From: Billgrantia kenyensis
GTDB lineage: Bacteria > Pseudomonadota > Gammaproteobacteria > Pseudomonadales > Halomonadaceae
Length of the DNA: 64,000 nucleotides
NCBI RefSeq assembly: GCF_013697085.1
Contig: NZ_JACEFT010000018.1
Span: 1-64,000 of the forward strand
Direction: 5' to 3'
Within the stretch, counting starts at the first letter, position 1, and each line of letters begins with the position of its first letter. The translations under genes were made by a program, and so were the position numbers. This document shows, piece after piece, positions 31,260 to 42,335 of this stretch. Below the pieces are notes generated by a model, which was given only the letters and a program-made list of their open reading frames with translations, did no database searches and had not been told where the DNA came from.

Positions 31260-32468
31260 ATGTCGAAACCACCCCCTTCCTCCAGCGAGTCCCAGCGCGC
31301 GGCCCTGGCCCGTGAGCCGGTTCGCGAAGTGCCGGCCTGGATGCGTGGCATCTATGCCGGACTCTGCCTGTACTTCTTCCTGGCGGCCCTGAATGTGCTT
31401 GGTTCCGGCCTGGGCACCTTCGGCCAGGCCAGTGACTTCCTGAGCCAGCTCTTCGCCTATGGCGAGAACCCGTTCATCGCGCTGCTTGCCGGTGTCCTGG
31501 TCACCATGATCGTGCAGAGCTCCTCGTTCACATCGGCGTTGATCGTGACCCTGGTGGCCAGCGGTGAGATGACCTTGGGCACCGCCGTATTCGCCATCAT
31601 GGGGGCCAACATCGGTACTGCGGTCACCGGAGTGATCGTGGCGTTGGCCAACGTGCGCATCAAGCGCAACTTCAAGCGCTCCTTTACCGCGGCGCTGATG
31701 CATGACTTCTTCAATATCCTCACCGTCCTCGTGGTGTTCCCGCTGGAGCTGATCAGCGGCCTGTTCCACGAGGCGGGGCGGGGCATGTTCTCGCGGTTCG
31801 CCGCATGGTTGACCGAATTGATCGGCCTTGAGGAGGTGGCACGCCCGAACAGTCCGATCAAGGTGATCACCCAGCCGATCGTCGATCTGTTCAACATGGT
31901 CGGTGGCTGGTTGACGCCAACACCGGCTGCCCAGGGCCTGCTGGTCGCCGGCCTCGGCATGCTGCTGATGTTCACCGCGTTGATCTTCATGGTACAGAAC
32001 CTGCGTGGTGCGCTGTTGCGGCACATGGATGGGCTTTTCCGCACCTACTTCTTCCGCAGCGACGCACGCGCCTATGGCGTTGGCCTGGTCTCCACCGTCC
32101 TGGTGCAATCGAGCACCATTACCAGCAGCCTCATGGTACCCCTGGCCGGGGCCGGCGTGGTGCGCCTGCGGCGCGTGCTGCCGTTCATGATGGGGGCCAA
32201 CCTGGGCACCACCGTGACCAGCGTGCTGGCCGCGACCGCCAACCCGGTGGCGGCGGCGATGACGGTGGCGTTGTTCCACGTCATCTTCAACCTCACCGGT
32301 ACCGCTATCTGGTGGCCGCTGCGTTATATTCCTCTCAAGGTGGCCACCTGGTATGGCAAGCTGGCGGCGCGCCAGACCCGCTATGCCTTCGTTTTCCTGA
32401 TTGGCGTATTCCTGGTAATACCGCTGCTGGGAATCGGCGCCGTCGAACTGTTCACGAGCCTGCGCTGA
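31260..32468 (+). CDS. Na/Pi cotransporter family protein (NptA-like)
   Basis: The product is about 402 residues from ATG 31260. It is an inner-membrane sodium-dependent phosphate transporter with two inverted Na/Pi repeats carrying QSSS motifs: VTMIVQSSSFTSALIVTL and TVLVQSSTITSSLMVPLAG, each followed by GANIGTAVT or GANLGTTVTS. Sodium coupling suits a halophile. Earlier starts at 31212 and 31236 are possible; no start has a strong ribosome binding site. A Pho box upstream and the adjacent PhoU-domain gene point to phosphate control. The PhoU gene follows by 25 bases. Confidence 0.92.
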   Translation: MSKPPPSSSESQRAALAREPVREVPAWMRGIYAGLCLYFFLAALNVLGSGLGTFGQASDFLSQLFAYGENPFIALLAGVLVTMIVQSSSFTSALIVTLVASGEMTLGTAVFAIMGANIGTAVTGVIVALANVRIKRNFKRSFTAALMHDFFNILTVLVVFPLELISGLFHEAGRGMFSRFAAWLTELIGLEEVARPNSPIKVITQPIVDLFNMVGGWLTPTPAAQGLLVAGLGMLLMFTALIFMVQNLRGALLRHMDGLFRTYFFRSDARAYGVGLVSTVLVQSSTITSSLMVPLAGAGVVRLRRVLPFMMGANLGTTVTSVLAATANPVAAAMTVALFHVIFNLTGTAIWWPLRYIPLKVATWYGKLAARQTRYAFVFLIGVFLVIPLLGIGAVELFTSLR

Positions 32469-32493
32469 GCGCGCTGTTTCAGGAGTCTCCTCG

Positions 32494-33177
32494 ATGTTTC
32501 GTCAGCTATTCAGCGCCCTGACCTCAGAAAACACCATCAACCTGGCCTTTGAGGATCTCACCCAGATGCTGCATGACGGCGCCTGGATGTTCGATCGTGC
32601 CAATGAGGTGCTGCACAGTTCCGCACCCGCAGACCAGGTGCGGGAGCCCCTCTACGAGCGGGACCGCAGTATCAATGAGCTCGAGCGATCGATCCGGCGC
32701 AAGATCCTGCGCCACCTGACCGTCAACCCCGGGCATGATGTGGCGATCTGCCTGGCATTGATGAGCGTGGCCAAGGATGCAGAGCGCATCGGCGACTACT
32801 GCAAGAATGTCTTCGAAGTCGGGCACTTCTACCGCGAAGGCTTCCATGTCACCAAGTACCAGGAGCCACTGGACCTGGTTGCTTCCAAAGTGGCCGACAT
32901 GTTCGGTCTGGTCATCAAGGCGGCGGACAAGTCCGACGAGGCAAGTGCGCGCAAGGCCTTGATGGTGGCTCGCGAGGTGCGGCCCCATTGCGATCGCCTG
33001 ATCAAGGAGCTGTTCCGGGACGAGGACAAGGTGGAGTTCCACGAGGCCGTGGCCTACTCGCTGTTGGCGCGGCATTACAAGCGGGTGGCGGCTCACCTGG
33101 CCAACATCGCGACCGCGGCGCTGGGCAGGCTGGAGGACCTGGACTTCTACCCCGATGAAGACGATGGCGACGCATGA
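32494..33177 (+). CDS. PhoU-domain protein
   Basis: This 227-residue all-helical protein has two PhoU-type three-helix bundles. Metal-binding E/DxxxD-like clusters occur in RDRSINELERSIRRKI and SVAKDAERIGDYCKNVFEVG (first bundle) and in the second bundle HYKRVAAHLANIATAAL. PhoU proteins regulate phosphate import, usually with Pst, and are also fused to or encoded beside NptA transporters. Its position 25 bases after the transporter suggests it modulates that system. The acidic tail (PDEDDGDA) overlaps the next gene on the opposite strand by 31 bases. Confidence 0.9.
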   Translation: MFRQLFSALTSENTINLAFEDLTQMLHDGAWMFDRANEVLHSSAPADQVREPLYERDRSINELERSIRRKILRHLTVNPGHDVAICLALMSVAKDAERIGDYCKNVFEVGHFYREGFHVTKYQEPLDLVASKVADMFGLVIKAADKSDEASARKALMVAREVRPHCDRLIKELFRDEDKVEFHEAVAYSLLARHYKRVAAHLANIATAALGRLEDLDFYPDEDDGDA

Positions 33178-34073
33178 GCCTCAAGGCACTCGGGTAGGGC
33201 ATCGCGCAGCGAACGCGGCAGGATATCGAGGTCGGTAAAGGTGCCGACCTCTTCGCCGACCGTGTTGTCGGACGCCATCATCACGACCTGATCGCGGGTC
33301 AAAGGTGGACTGGCCAGCGGCGATGCCATCAGCGCGGCGAGATGCCAGAGGGGGAACGGCAAGGGCAGAAGCCAGCGCTCCCGCCCCAGATAGGCCATGA
33401 GCAATTGCAGCACCTCGCGGTAACTCATGATGTCCGGACCGCCCAGCTCGAACAGGCGTCTCCGCGGCGGCGACTCGCCCAACAAGCGCACGATGGCACG
33501 GGCGACGTCCCTTACATGCACCGGCTGCAGGCGAGTTTCCCCGTGCCCGAATAGCGGTATCACGGGGAGTCGTGTCAAGCCGGCCAGGCGGCTGAGAAAG
33601 GCATCGTTGGGTCCGAACATCACGCTTGGTCGCAGGATCACCGCCTTGGGGAACACTTCGATGACGCTGGATTCCCCTTTCCCCCTGGCCCTGACATAGC
33701 GGGAGCGAGAATTTGCAGCAGCGCCGATCCCGGAGAGCTGGATATAGGTCTCGACTCCCTCCGACCGGGCCAGGCTGGCGAGGCGCCCCGCGCCTTCCAC
33801 ATGCACCCCCTGGAAGCTCAACTGGCGATTCTCGGTATACAGGCTAACGGCGTTGACCACTCCGCGTGCGCCCTCGAGAGCGCGTCTCGCATCGGCTTCG
33901 CTGCAGATATCGGCACTCACGGTTTCGAGCGGGTCGCTGGGCTCGGCCCACCCGGGAAGGGTCGGGTGGCGAGCCGCAATGCGTACGGCGTGCCCCGCAT
34001 CCACGAGTTCGTGCACCACCTGAGCGCCCAGAAAGCCAGTCCCGCCGAATACGGTTATGGGAGCTTTCGACAT
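33147..34073 (-). CDS. NAD(P)-binding protein, NDUFA9-like atypical short-chain dehydrogenase
   Basis: This 308-residue protein has an N-terminal Rossmann loop, TVFGGTGFLGAQVVHELVDAG, and the atypical-SDR layout of the complex I NDUFA9 subunit family: GARGVVNAVSLYTE, then YIQLSGIGAAANSRSRYVRARGKGE (active-site Ser; the Tyr and Lys spaced unusually) and AVILRPSVMFGPNDAFL. In bacteria these proteins act on quinone- or lipid-related substrates or as assembly factors; the exact role is open. It converges with the PhoU-domain gene. Confidence 0.85.
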   Translation of the reverse strand: MSKAPITVFGGTGFLGAQVVHELVDAGHAVRIAARHPTLPGWAEPSDPLETVSADICSEADARRALEGARGVVNAVSLYTENRQLSFQGVHVEGAGRLASLARSEGVETYIQLSGIGAAANSRSRYVRARGKGESSVIEVFPKAVILRPSVMFGPNDAFLSRLAGLTRLPVIPLFGHGETRLQPVHVRDVARAIVRLLGESPPRRRLFELGGPDIMSYREVLQLLMAYLGRERWLLPLPFPLWHLAALMASPLASPPLTRDQVVMMASDNTVGEEVGTFTDLDILPRSLRDALPECLEAHASPSSSSG

Positions 34074-34122
34074 ACTTTATTCATCCGTTCGCTTTTCTCG
34101 TGTGCCCGGTTTACCTGGCGCC

Positions 34123-34596
34123 TCAGCGGTCGGACAAGGGCAGGGCGCCGCTTTCCTTGATCGTGCGTATTGCGAAAGTACTGTCCGCGGAGCTGACCTC
34201 CTTGAGTTGGTGAAGCTGACGCAGCCATTGCTCGAAGCCATGGATATCGGCAGCGATGACCTGGAGCAGGTAGTCGAAATGGCCGGAGACGCTGTGGCAC
34301 TGAATGACTTCCGGCATGCTGCGCACGGTGTCCTCGAATTCAGCTATCTGGTCCTGCCTGTGGTGCTTCAGGCGCACCTGAACGAACAGTGTCAGGGTCA
34401 AGCCGAGCAGGGCCTTGTCCAGTTCGGCACGATAGCGCGTGATGACGCCAGCCTGTTCGAGCCGGCGAATACGGCGTGCACAGGGGGAGGGGGAGAGATT
34501 CACCAGCTCTGCCAGTTCGGCGGTGGTAAGACGGGCGTCCTGCTGCAGGGCTTCGAGCAACATGCGATCGATGCGGTCGAGTTTGAGATTGCGCAT
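34123..34596 (-). CDS. Lrp/AsnC family transcriptional regulator
   Basis: The product is 157 residues. The N-terminal winged helix is LDRIDRMLLEALQQDARLTTAELAELVNLSPSPCARRIRRLEQAGVI (5-51), and the C-terminal RAM ligand domain follows with HSVSGHFDYLLQVIAADIHGFE. The regulated gene is unknown; it is not adjacent to an obvious amino acid transporter or enzyme. The ATG at 34596 has GAGG upstream. About 350 bases separate it from the suf regulator on the other strand. Confidence 0.92.
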   Translation of the reverse strand: MRNLKLDRIDRMLLEALQQDARLTTAELAELVNLSPSPCARRIRRLEQAGVITRYRAELDKALLGLTLTLFVQVRLKHHRQDQIAEFEDTVRSMPEVIQCHSVSGHFDYLLQVIAADIHGFEQWLRQLHQLKEVSSADSTFAIRTIKESGALPLSDR

Positions 34597-34952
34597 GGGG
34601 TGCCTCGTCAATGTGGCGTTCAGTGGTTCCTTGGCCGATGCCGCTAACCCTCCCCCCAAGTCTGACGAATCCGGACCATACTCGCCAGTTTCAAAGGCAA
34701 CGAGAGTCGAGATACCCGCACCGACCGGCTGAGTCGCTTGTAGTGGCCGGTGTCTATCGCAAGCGGTAAGGGTAAACTCTATTGATGAGAATGATTCCAT
34801 TTATTCATTGGAATGGCTTCGATCATGCTGCTATCTCACGCTTACCGAGCTCCTGGTCGCTTCAGGTCTTCACATCGGAATCATACAGGACTAAAATGGT
34901 CCCAAATGGAGTGCGGGGGCTTTGGCGCACTCGCATCTTTCAGGAGTCAGGC
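34597..34952. other. Intergenic region between the Lrp gene and the suf regulator
   Basis: About 356 bases form the divergent upstream regions. The suf promoter and Rrf2-type operator occupy 34869-34907. AATTCATTGA-like, AT-richer sequence lies around 34780-34810. No other element was recognised. Confidence 0.5.
34869..34907 (+). promoter_or_regulatory. suf promoter with overlapping Rrf2 (IscR type-1-like) operator
   Basis: TTCACA (34869-34874) and TAAAAT (34892-34897) are spaced 17 bases apart, a good sigma-70 promoter. The -10 sits inside ATACAGGACTAAAATGGTCC (from 34883, operator to 34907), which matches the IscR type-1 pattern with GACT and GTC arms around an A/T centre. An Fe-S-bound Rrf2 repressor here would block RNA polymerase. 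The suf regulator gene starts at 34953. Confidence 0.7.
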
Positions 34953-35417
34953 ATGCTGAAACTATCCCGGCTAACCGATTATGCCGCCGTGATCCTGGCG
35001 CAGATCGCGCGGCATCCCGATCAGCCCCACGCGGCGACGGAACTGGCCGAGACCGTGCAGCTGCCCCACCCGACGGTGAGCAAGACCTTGAAGATGCTGG
35101 TCAAGGCGGGGCTGCTGGAGTCACGCCGTGGCGCTCAGGGAGGGTATTCCCTGGCACGCCCGGCTTCGAGGATCACGGCCATCGACATCATCACTGCCAT
35201 CGAGGGGCCGGTAGCCATGACCGAATGCAGCCACGCCGAGGGCGACTGCGATCTGCTGGCCACTTGCGGCGTCTCCGACAACTGGCAGCGCGTATCGTTG
35301 GCCGTGCGCACCCTGCTCGATAGCGTGACCCTGGCCCACCTGGCCGACAGCGCGCCGATCAAGCTGCCGGTGCAGCTACCCATACAGAGCGTGAGCCTTG
35401 CCGCCGACACGGCCTGA
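34953..35417 (+). CDS. SUF system Fe-S regulator, Rrf2 family (SufR/IscR-like)
   Basis: This 154-residue winged-helix regulator opens with [22 protein letters not shown]; the helix-turn-helix is [26 protein letters not shown]. The three cysteines that hold a [2Fe-2S] cluster are in [23 protein letters not shown], the spacing of IscR-type regulators. It heads the suf operon and probably represses it when the cluster is loaded. AGGAG before ATG 34953 sets the start. The name SufR is used for cyanobacteria with a different protein, so no gene symbol is given. Confidence 0.93.
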   Translation: MLKLSRLTDYAAVILAQIARHPDQPHAATELAETVQLPHPTVSKTLKMLVKAGLLESRRGAQGGYSLARPASRITAIDIITAIEGPVAMTECSHAEGDCDLLATCGVSDNWQRVSLAVRTLLDSVTLAHLADSAPIKLPVQLPIQSVSLAADTA

Positions 35418-35487
35418 GCCACCGAACCGGATTCATTACCCGAGGCGAGCTCGCTCGCCGGCCCAACCGCCCGGGAGGGGAGAGACC

Positions 35488-36930
<1,443 letters not shown>

Positions 36931-37008
36931 GGTCCTCGCGGCAGGCCCCACTCAGCCAATTTTTTCGGGTCGCTGCGGCGGCTCGCCAGAATCGAAAAGG
37001 TACTCAAG

Positions 37009-37757
<749 letters not shown>

Positions 37758-37761
<4 letters not shown>

Positions 37762-39137
37762 GCGATGTCGAACAGCAGTCAGGCGAGGTGAAAGCCTTTC
37801 TCGACCGCCTCGCCGAGCGCGGCGCCAGCCGCGCTGAATCACAAGGGCCCGAGCCGACCTGGATCGCCGCGCGGCGCCAGGCCGGGGCGGCCCGCTTCGA
37901 GGCGCTCGGCTTTCCCAACCGCCGGGTCGAGGCGTGGAAGTACACCGACGTGCGTGCCATCGCCCGGGGCGACTTCGCGCTGACCGACAGCGCCGAGTTC
38001 TCCCAGGCCTCGGCGGCGGCGATCACGCTGCCCATCGAGGCGCACAGACTGACCTTCGTCGACGGCGTGTTCTCGGCAGGGCTGTCCGACCTGAGCGAGC
38101 TGCCGAGGGGCGTGGCGGTAGTGCCCCTATCCCAGGCGCTGGCCGACAACCACGAGGCGGTGGGTGGCCCCCTGGGGCGTCTGACCGGCGTCGATTTCTC
38201 GCCGTTCTCGGCGCTCAATACCGCCTTCATGGAAGAGGGCGCCGTGGTGCGCCTGGCGCCGGGGAGCGTGGTGGAGAAGCCGATCGTGCTGCAGTTCCTG
38301 TCGCGGGCCAACGCCAAGCCGGTGATGAGCCACCCGCGCATTCTGGTCGAGGCCGGCGCCCGCAGCCAGGCTACGCTGATCGAGCATCATGTCGGCGAGA
38401 ACGAAGCGGCCAACTTCACCAATCTGGTGGCCGAGCTGATGCTTGACCGCGGGGCGATCCTGACCCATTACAAGCTGCAGGAGGCACCGCTCGGCGACCT
38501 GCACGTGGCCAGCATTCACGTCGAGCAGAACCGCGACAGCCGCTACACCTCGTTCAACCTGAACCTGGGCGGCGCCCTGGTGCGCAACGACCTGATCAGC
38601 GAGCTCAACGGCGAAGGCGCCGAGGCCAATTTCTACGGGCTGTTCTACGGCCAGGGGCGTCAGCACATCGACAACCACACCCTGGCCAATCACAACGCCC
38701 CGCGTACCTTCTCCAACGAAAACTACAAGGGCATCCTCGACGATCGCGCCCGCGGCGTGTTCAACGGCAAGGTAGTGGTCAAGCGCGACAGCCAGAAGAT
38801 CGAGGGCTTCCAGAGCAATGCCAACCTGCTGCTCTCCGACCGCGCCGAGATCGACGCCAAGCCGGAGCTCGAGATCTATGCCGACGACGTCAAGTGCTCC
38901 CACGGCACCACCACCGGGCAGCTCGACGAAGAGGCGGTCTACGCCCTGCGTACCCGCGGCATCGACGAGCAGACCGCTCGCGGCCTGCTGACCCTGGCCT
39001 TCGCCGGCGAGGTGATGGAGCGGGTCGATCTGGATGCCATCTCCGAACGGGTGGAGCTGGCAGTGGCGGGCAAGCTGCCGGAGCGTTTCAACCTGGCCGG
39101 GCTGGTGGAAGCCGCCGTGGCCCTGAACGAAGAGTGA
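37758..39137 (+). CDS. sufD: Fe-S assembly protein SufD
   Basis: The product is 459 residues, a SufB paralogue. The C-terminal beta-helix carries KCSHGTTTGQLDEEAVYALRTRGI, including the His implicated at the SufB-SufD interface. The mid-region FYGLFYGQGRQHIDNHTLANH and FNGKVVVKRDSQKIEGFQSN is typical. The N-terminal part (about 1-120) is more variable, as in the family. It overlaps sufC by four bases and precedes sufS by 16. Confidence 0.95.
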
Positions 39138-39153
39138 GTCGAGGAGAACGCGA

Positions 39154-40413
39154 ATGACCAACCTGGCCACCGAGCGAACGCTCAACGCACCGGCCCTGGA
39201 CGTGGCCGGGATTCGCGCCCAGTTTCCGATCCTCGAGCGGCAGGTCCACGGCCGGCCGTTGATCTACTTCGACAATGCCGCCACCAGCCAGACGCCGCTG
39301 GCGGTGATCGATACCTTCCGCGACTATTACAGTCGCTACAACGCCAATATCCACCGTGGCCTGCACACCCTGGCCGACGAAGCGACGGCGGCTTATGAAG
39401 GGACTCGCGAGACGGTGCGTGGCTTCCTCAACGCGGCGGATCGCCGCGAGATCGTCTTCACCCGCGGTACCACCGAGGCGATCAACCTGGTGGCCAACAG
39501 TTGGGGCCGGTCGAACTTGAAGGCGGGCGACGAAGTGCTGGTGTCGCTGCTCGAGCACCACTCCAACATCGTGCCGTGGCAGCTGCTGGCCAGTCAGCTC
39601 GGCATCGTGGTCAAGGTGATCCCGGTGGACGAGCGTGGCGTGCTCGATCTCGATGCCTATCGTGGGCTGTTCACGGAGCAGACCCGGCTGGTGGCGGTCA
39701 ACCATGTCTCCAACGCCTTCGGCACCGTCAATCCGGTAGCCGAGATGGCGACCATCGCCCATGAACACGGTGCACTGATCCTGGTCGACGGCGCCCAGGC
39801 CACGCCGCACCAGGCGGTGGACGTACGCGCCATTGATGCCGATTTCTACGCCTTCTCCGGACACAAGGTCTATGGTCCCACCGGGGCCGGCGTGTTATAT
39901 GGCAAGGCCGAGCTGCTCGAGGCGATGCCGCCGTGGCAGGGTGGCGGCGAGATGATCAAGAGCGTCTCCTTCGATGTGCCGACCACCTTCGCCGATGTCC
40001 CCCACAAGTTCGAGGCGGGCACCCCGGCCATTGCCGAGGTGATTGCGCTCGGCGTGGCGCTGGACTGGGTTCGCGGTGTGGGGCTCGAGTCCATCGGCGC
40101 CTGGGAGGCAGTGCTGCTGGAAAGGGCGACGTCGGCGGTGTCGCGAATCAACGGACTGCGCATCCTGGGCACGGCGCCGGACAAGGCCGGTGTGCTCTCC
40201 TTTGTCGTCGACGGCGCCCACTCCCAGGACATCGCGCTGCTGATCGACCAACTGGGAGTGGCCATTCGCACCGGCAATCACTGCGCCCAGCCGCTGCTGG
40301 CTCACTTCGGCGTGACGGCGACCTGCCGGGCCTCGTTTGCCGCCTACAACACGCTGGAAGAGGTCGACACCTTCGTCGAAGCCTTGGAGCGGGTGATAGG
40401 AATGGTGCGCTGA
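39154..40413 (+). CDS. sufS: Cysteine desulfurase SufS
   Basis: This 419-residue class-II PLP enzyme removes sulfur from cysteine as a persulfide for the Suf pathway. The PLP lysine is in FSGHKVYGPTG, and the persulfide cysteine is Cys377 in RTGNHCAQPLL, the SufS (group II) pattern. N-terminal residues LIYFDNAATSQTP match. Partners that normally take the sulfur, SufE or SufU, are not encoded in the operon. It ends one base before the sufT start. Confidence 0.95.
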   Translation: MTNLATERTLNAPALDVAGIRAQFPILERQVHGRPLIYFDNAATSQTPLAVIDTFRDYYSRYNANIHRGLHTLADEATAAYEGTRETVRGFLNAADRREIVFTRGTTEAINLVANSWGRSNLKAGDEVLVSLLEHHSNIVPWQLLASQLGIVVKVIPVDERGVLDLDAYRGLFTEQTRLVAVNHVSNAFGTVNPVAEMATIAHEHGALILVDGAQATPHQAVDVRAIDADFYAFSGHKVYGPTGAGVLYGKAELLEAMPPWQGGGEMIKSVSFDVPTTFADVPHKFEAGTPAIAEVIALGVALDWVRGVGLESIGAWEAVLLERATSAVSRINGLRILGTAPDKAGVLSFVVDGAHSQDIALLIDQLGVAIRTGNHCAQPLLAHFGVTATCRASFAAYNTLEEVDTFVEALERVIGMVR

Positions 40414-40414
40414 C

Positions 40415-40987
40415 ATGTCCAGCATTGAGCAGATAACCACCCTGCAGAAGGGCCAGGCGCTGCCGCTGCAGCGCGACGTGGATGTCATCTCGATTCCCTT
40501 CGGCAAGACCATCTCGCTGCCCGAGGACAGCGAGGTCACGGTCATGCAGGCCAAGGGCAGCTCGGTCAGCGTGGGTTTCGAGGGTCGCCTCTACCTGATC
40601 GAGGGCAGCAATCTAGACGCCCTGGGCCTCGAGCCGCTGCCGCGTCCGACCCTGCCTGAGAGTGCCAGCGAGGAGGAGATCGAGCAGTTCGTCTGGGATC
40701 AGCTGCGCACCTGCTTCGACCCGGAAATCCCGGTCAATATCGTCGACCTGGGGTTGGTCTACGGCTGTCGTATCGAACGGCTGATCACCGGTGAGCGCAT
40801 CGTTACCATCCGCATGACCCTGACGGCGCCCGGTTGCGGCATGGGCGACGTGATCGCCGCCGATGCGCGCAACAAGATCCTCGGGGCTCCACAAATCAGC
40901 CGCGTACATACCGAAATCGTCTTCGATCCTCCCTGGAGCCGTGAGATGATGAGCGACGAGGCGAAGCTGGAGCTGGGCATGTTCTAG
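40415..40987 (+). CDS. sufT: Fe-S assembly auxiliary protein SufT
   Basis: The product is 190 residues. The N-terminal part (about 1-80) precedes a DUF59/MIP18 domain: FVWDQLRTCFDPEIPVNIVDLGLVYGCRI followed by MTLTAPGCGMGDVIAADARNKI, where the conserved cysteine sits. SufT is a maturation factor in Suf pathways, helping transfer clusters to targets. It is the last gene of the operon, beginning a base after sufS, with a terminator behind. Confidence 0.92.
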   Translation: MSSIEQITTLQKGQALPLQRDVDVISIPFGKTISLPEDSEVTVMQAKGSSVSVGFEGRLYLIEGSNLDALGLEPLPRPTLPESASEEEIEQFVWDQLRTCFDPEIPVNIVDLGLVYGCRIERLITGERIVTIRMTLTAPGCGMGDVIAADARNKILGAPQISRVHTEIVFDPPWSREMMSDEAKLELGMF

Positions 40988-40998
40988 CCTGGCCCTGA

Positions 40999-41030
40999 GC
41001 CTGCGACGCTCGGTTGCGGCTTGCGTTTTT
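40999..41030 (+). terminator. Terminator of the suf operon
   Basis: GCC(T)GCGAC (40999-41007) pairs with GTTGCGGC (41013-41020), with one bulged T, around the loop GCTCG. TTGCGTTTTT follows. It comes 11 bases after the sufT stop. Confidence 0.65.
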
Positions 41031-41050
41031 CTACTGTCCGGTGAGGGTCA

Positions 41051-41824
41051 ATGCAGGCGCTGCTGTGGAAATCCTTCAAGCTTGTCTTGATGACGCTCGG
41101 CGCACTGCTGTTGCTGGGTCTGCTGCTGTTCGTCAGCGCCAACCTGTGGGTGCTCGGCAAGACCCATGCTCGCATCGAGCATGACCTGCCGCTGTGCGGC
41201 CCGGAGCGTGTCGGGATCGTCTTCGGCACTTCCCACTGGACCCGCAGTGGGGTGCGCAATCCCTACTTCGATGCTCGCATCAATGCCGCCTCGCGGCTGC
41301 TTCGCCTGGGACGTGTGGAGCACCTGCTGCTCTCGGGCGACAATCGCACCCGCCAGTACAACGAACCCATTACCATGTGGCGCGACCTGCGCAGCCAGCA
41401 CGTGCGCGACGAGGACATGACCCTCGACTACGCCGGGTTCAGCACCTTCGATACCCTGGCGCGGGCGCGTGATGTCTTCGGCGTCGAGCAGGTACTGCTG
41501 GTCACCCAGAAATGGCACTTGCCGCGGGCGCTGTTCATTGCCGATGCCCTGGGGCTCGAAGCGCGTGGCTGTAGCGCCCCTTCGCGCCCGGTGGCGGGGG
41601 TGTGGCGGTTGCAGGCGCGTGAATGGATGGCTCGGGCGGCGACCGTGGGTGACCTCTATCTCTGGGGACGCGAGCCCTACTTCCTGGGGCCGTTGGAGCC
41701 GCTCAACATTGCCCCGCCGGCCTGGCGCCAGATGCTCGATGTCGAGTCCGAGAACTCGCTCGACGGATACCGTCTCGGTCTCAAGGGCGACGCTGTTTCT
41801 GCAGCTGATACAGCTCGCGAATGA
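41051..41824 (+). CDS. sanA: SanA family membrane protein (DUF218)
   Basis: This 257-residue protein has one N-terminal helix (LVLMTLGALLLLGLLLFVSANLW, about 12-34) and a periplasmic DUF218 domain: GIVFGTSHWTRSGVRNPYFDARINAASRLL, HLLLSGDNRTRQYNEP and VLLVTQKWHLPRALFIADALG. SanA in enterobacteria affects envelope permeability (vancomycin exclusion at high temperature) by an unknown mechanism. The last 44 bases overlap the next gene on the other strand. Confidence 0.9.
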   Translation: MQALLWKSFKLVLMTLGALLLLGLLLFVSANLWVLGKTHARIEHDLPLCGPERVGIVFGTSHWTRSGVRNPYFDARINAASRLLRLGRVEHLLLSGDNRTRQYNEPITMWRDLRSQHVRDEDMTLDYAGFSTFDTLARARDVFGVEQVLLVTQKWHLPRALFIADALGLEARGCSAPSRPVAGVWRLQAREWMARAATVGDLYLWGREPYFLGPLEPLNIAPPAWRQMLDVESENSLDGYRLGLKGDAVSAADTARE

Positions 41825-42224
41825 GGCCACGGCAATCCTTCCAGCACTGCTCGACCACAGGCTCGAGCGGATTCGGCAAGGGGTGGGTATAGAGGGTGGC
41901 CAGGGCCTGCATCAGCACACGCTCCTGTTCCAGCAACTCGCCTATGACGACCTGGCTTTCGTTGCCGACGAAGCTCTTCAGGCGACTCCACAGCCACATG
42001 TAGTCATCACGCTCGACGTCGGCGTCCCGGGGAAGCAGCTTGAGGTGCCGTCGGGCCAGTTCCTGGAGCTTCTTCAGGTTCTTGGCCCGGGTTTCGTAGT
42101 GAGGCTTGAGCGTTTCGCGCAAGGAAGGGCGCAGGCGCTCAAGGTTGTCCTGGAAATAATCGATGCTGTCGGCCAACGCTTCCAATACGCTGTCCATCGC
42201 CACTTGGCGATTGTCGAGAAACAT
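41781..42224 (-). CDS. Hypothetical all-helical protein (147 aa)
   Basis: I do not recognise a named family with confidence. The sequence is a likely four-helix bundle: ALADSIDYFQDNLERLRPSL, YETRAKNLKKLQELARRHLKLL, DDYMWLWSRLKSFVGNESQV and EQCWKDCRGLIRELYQLQKQ. Overall form resembles DUF2383-type ferritin-like bundles, but the iron ligands are not evident. The start at 42224 begins MFLDNRQVAMDSV and GGAGG precedes it. It converges with sanA. Confidence 0.72.
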   Translation of the reverse strand: MFLDNRQVAMDSVLEALADSIDYFQDNLERLRPSLRETLKPHYETRAKNLKKLQELARRHLKLLPRDADVERDDYMWLWSRLKSFVGNESQVVIGELLEQERVLMQALATLYTHPLPNPLEPVVEQCWKDCRGLIRELYQLQKQRRP

Positions 42225-42335
42225 GAGCGGTCACCTCCTCCGGTGACGCAGATTGTGGCGGGGGAAACACTGTTTTGCTACCCCCGGCAGGCAAAATATG
42301 TAGCCTTTCTACAAAAACAGGCGCATTTCTCGCAA

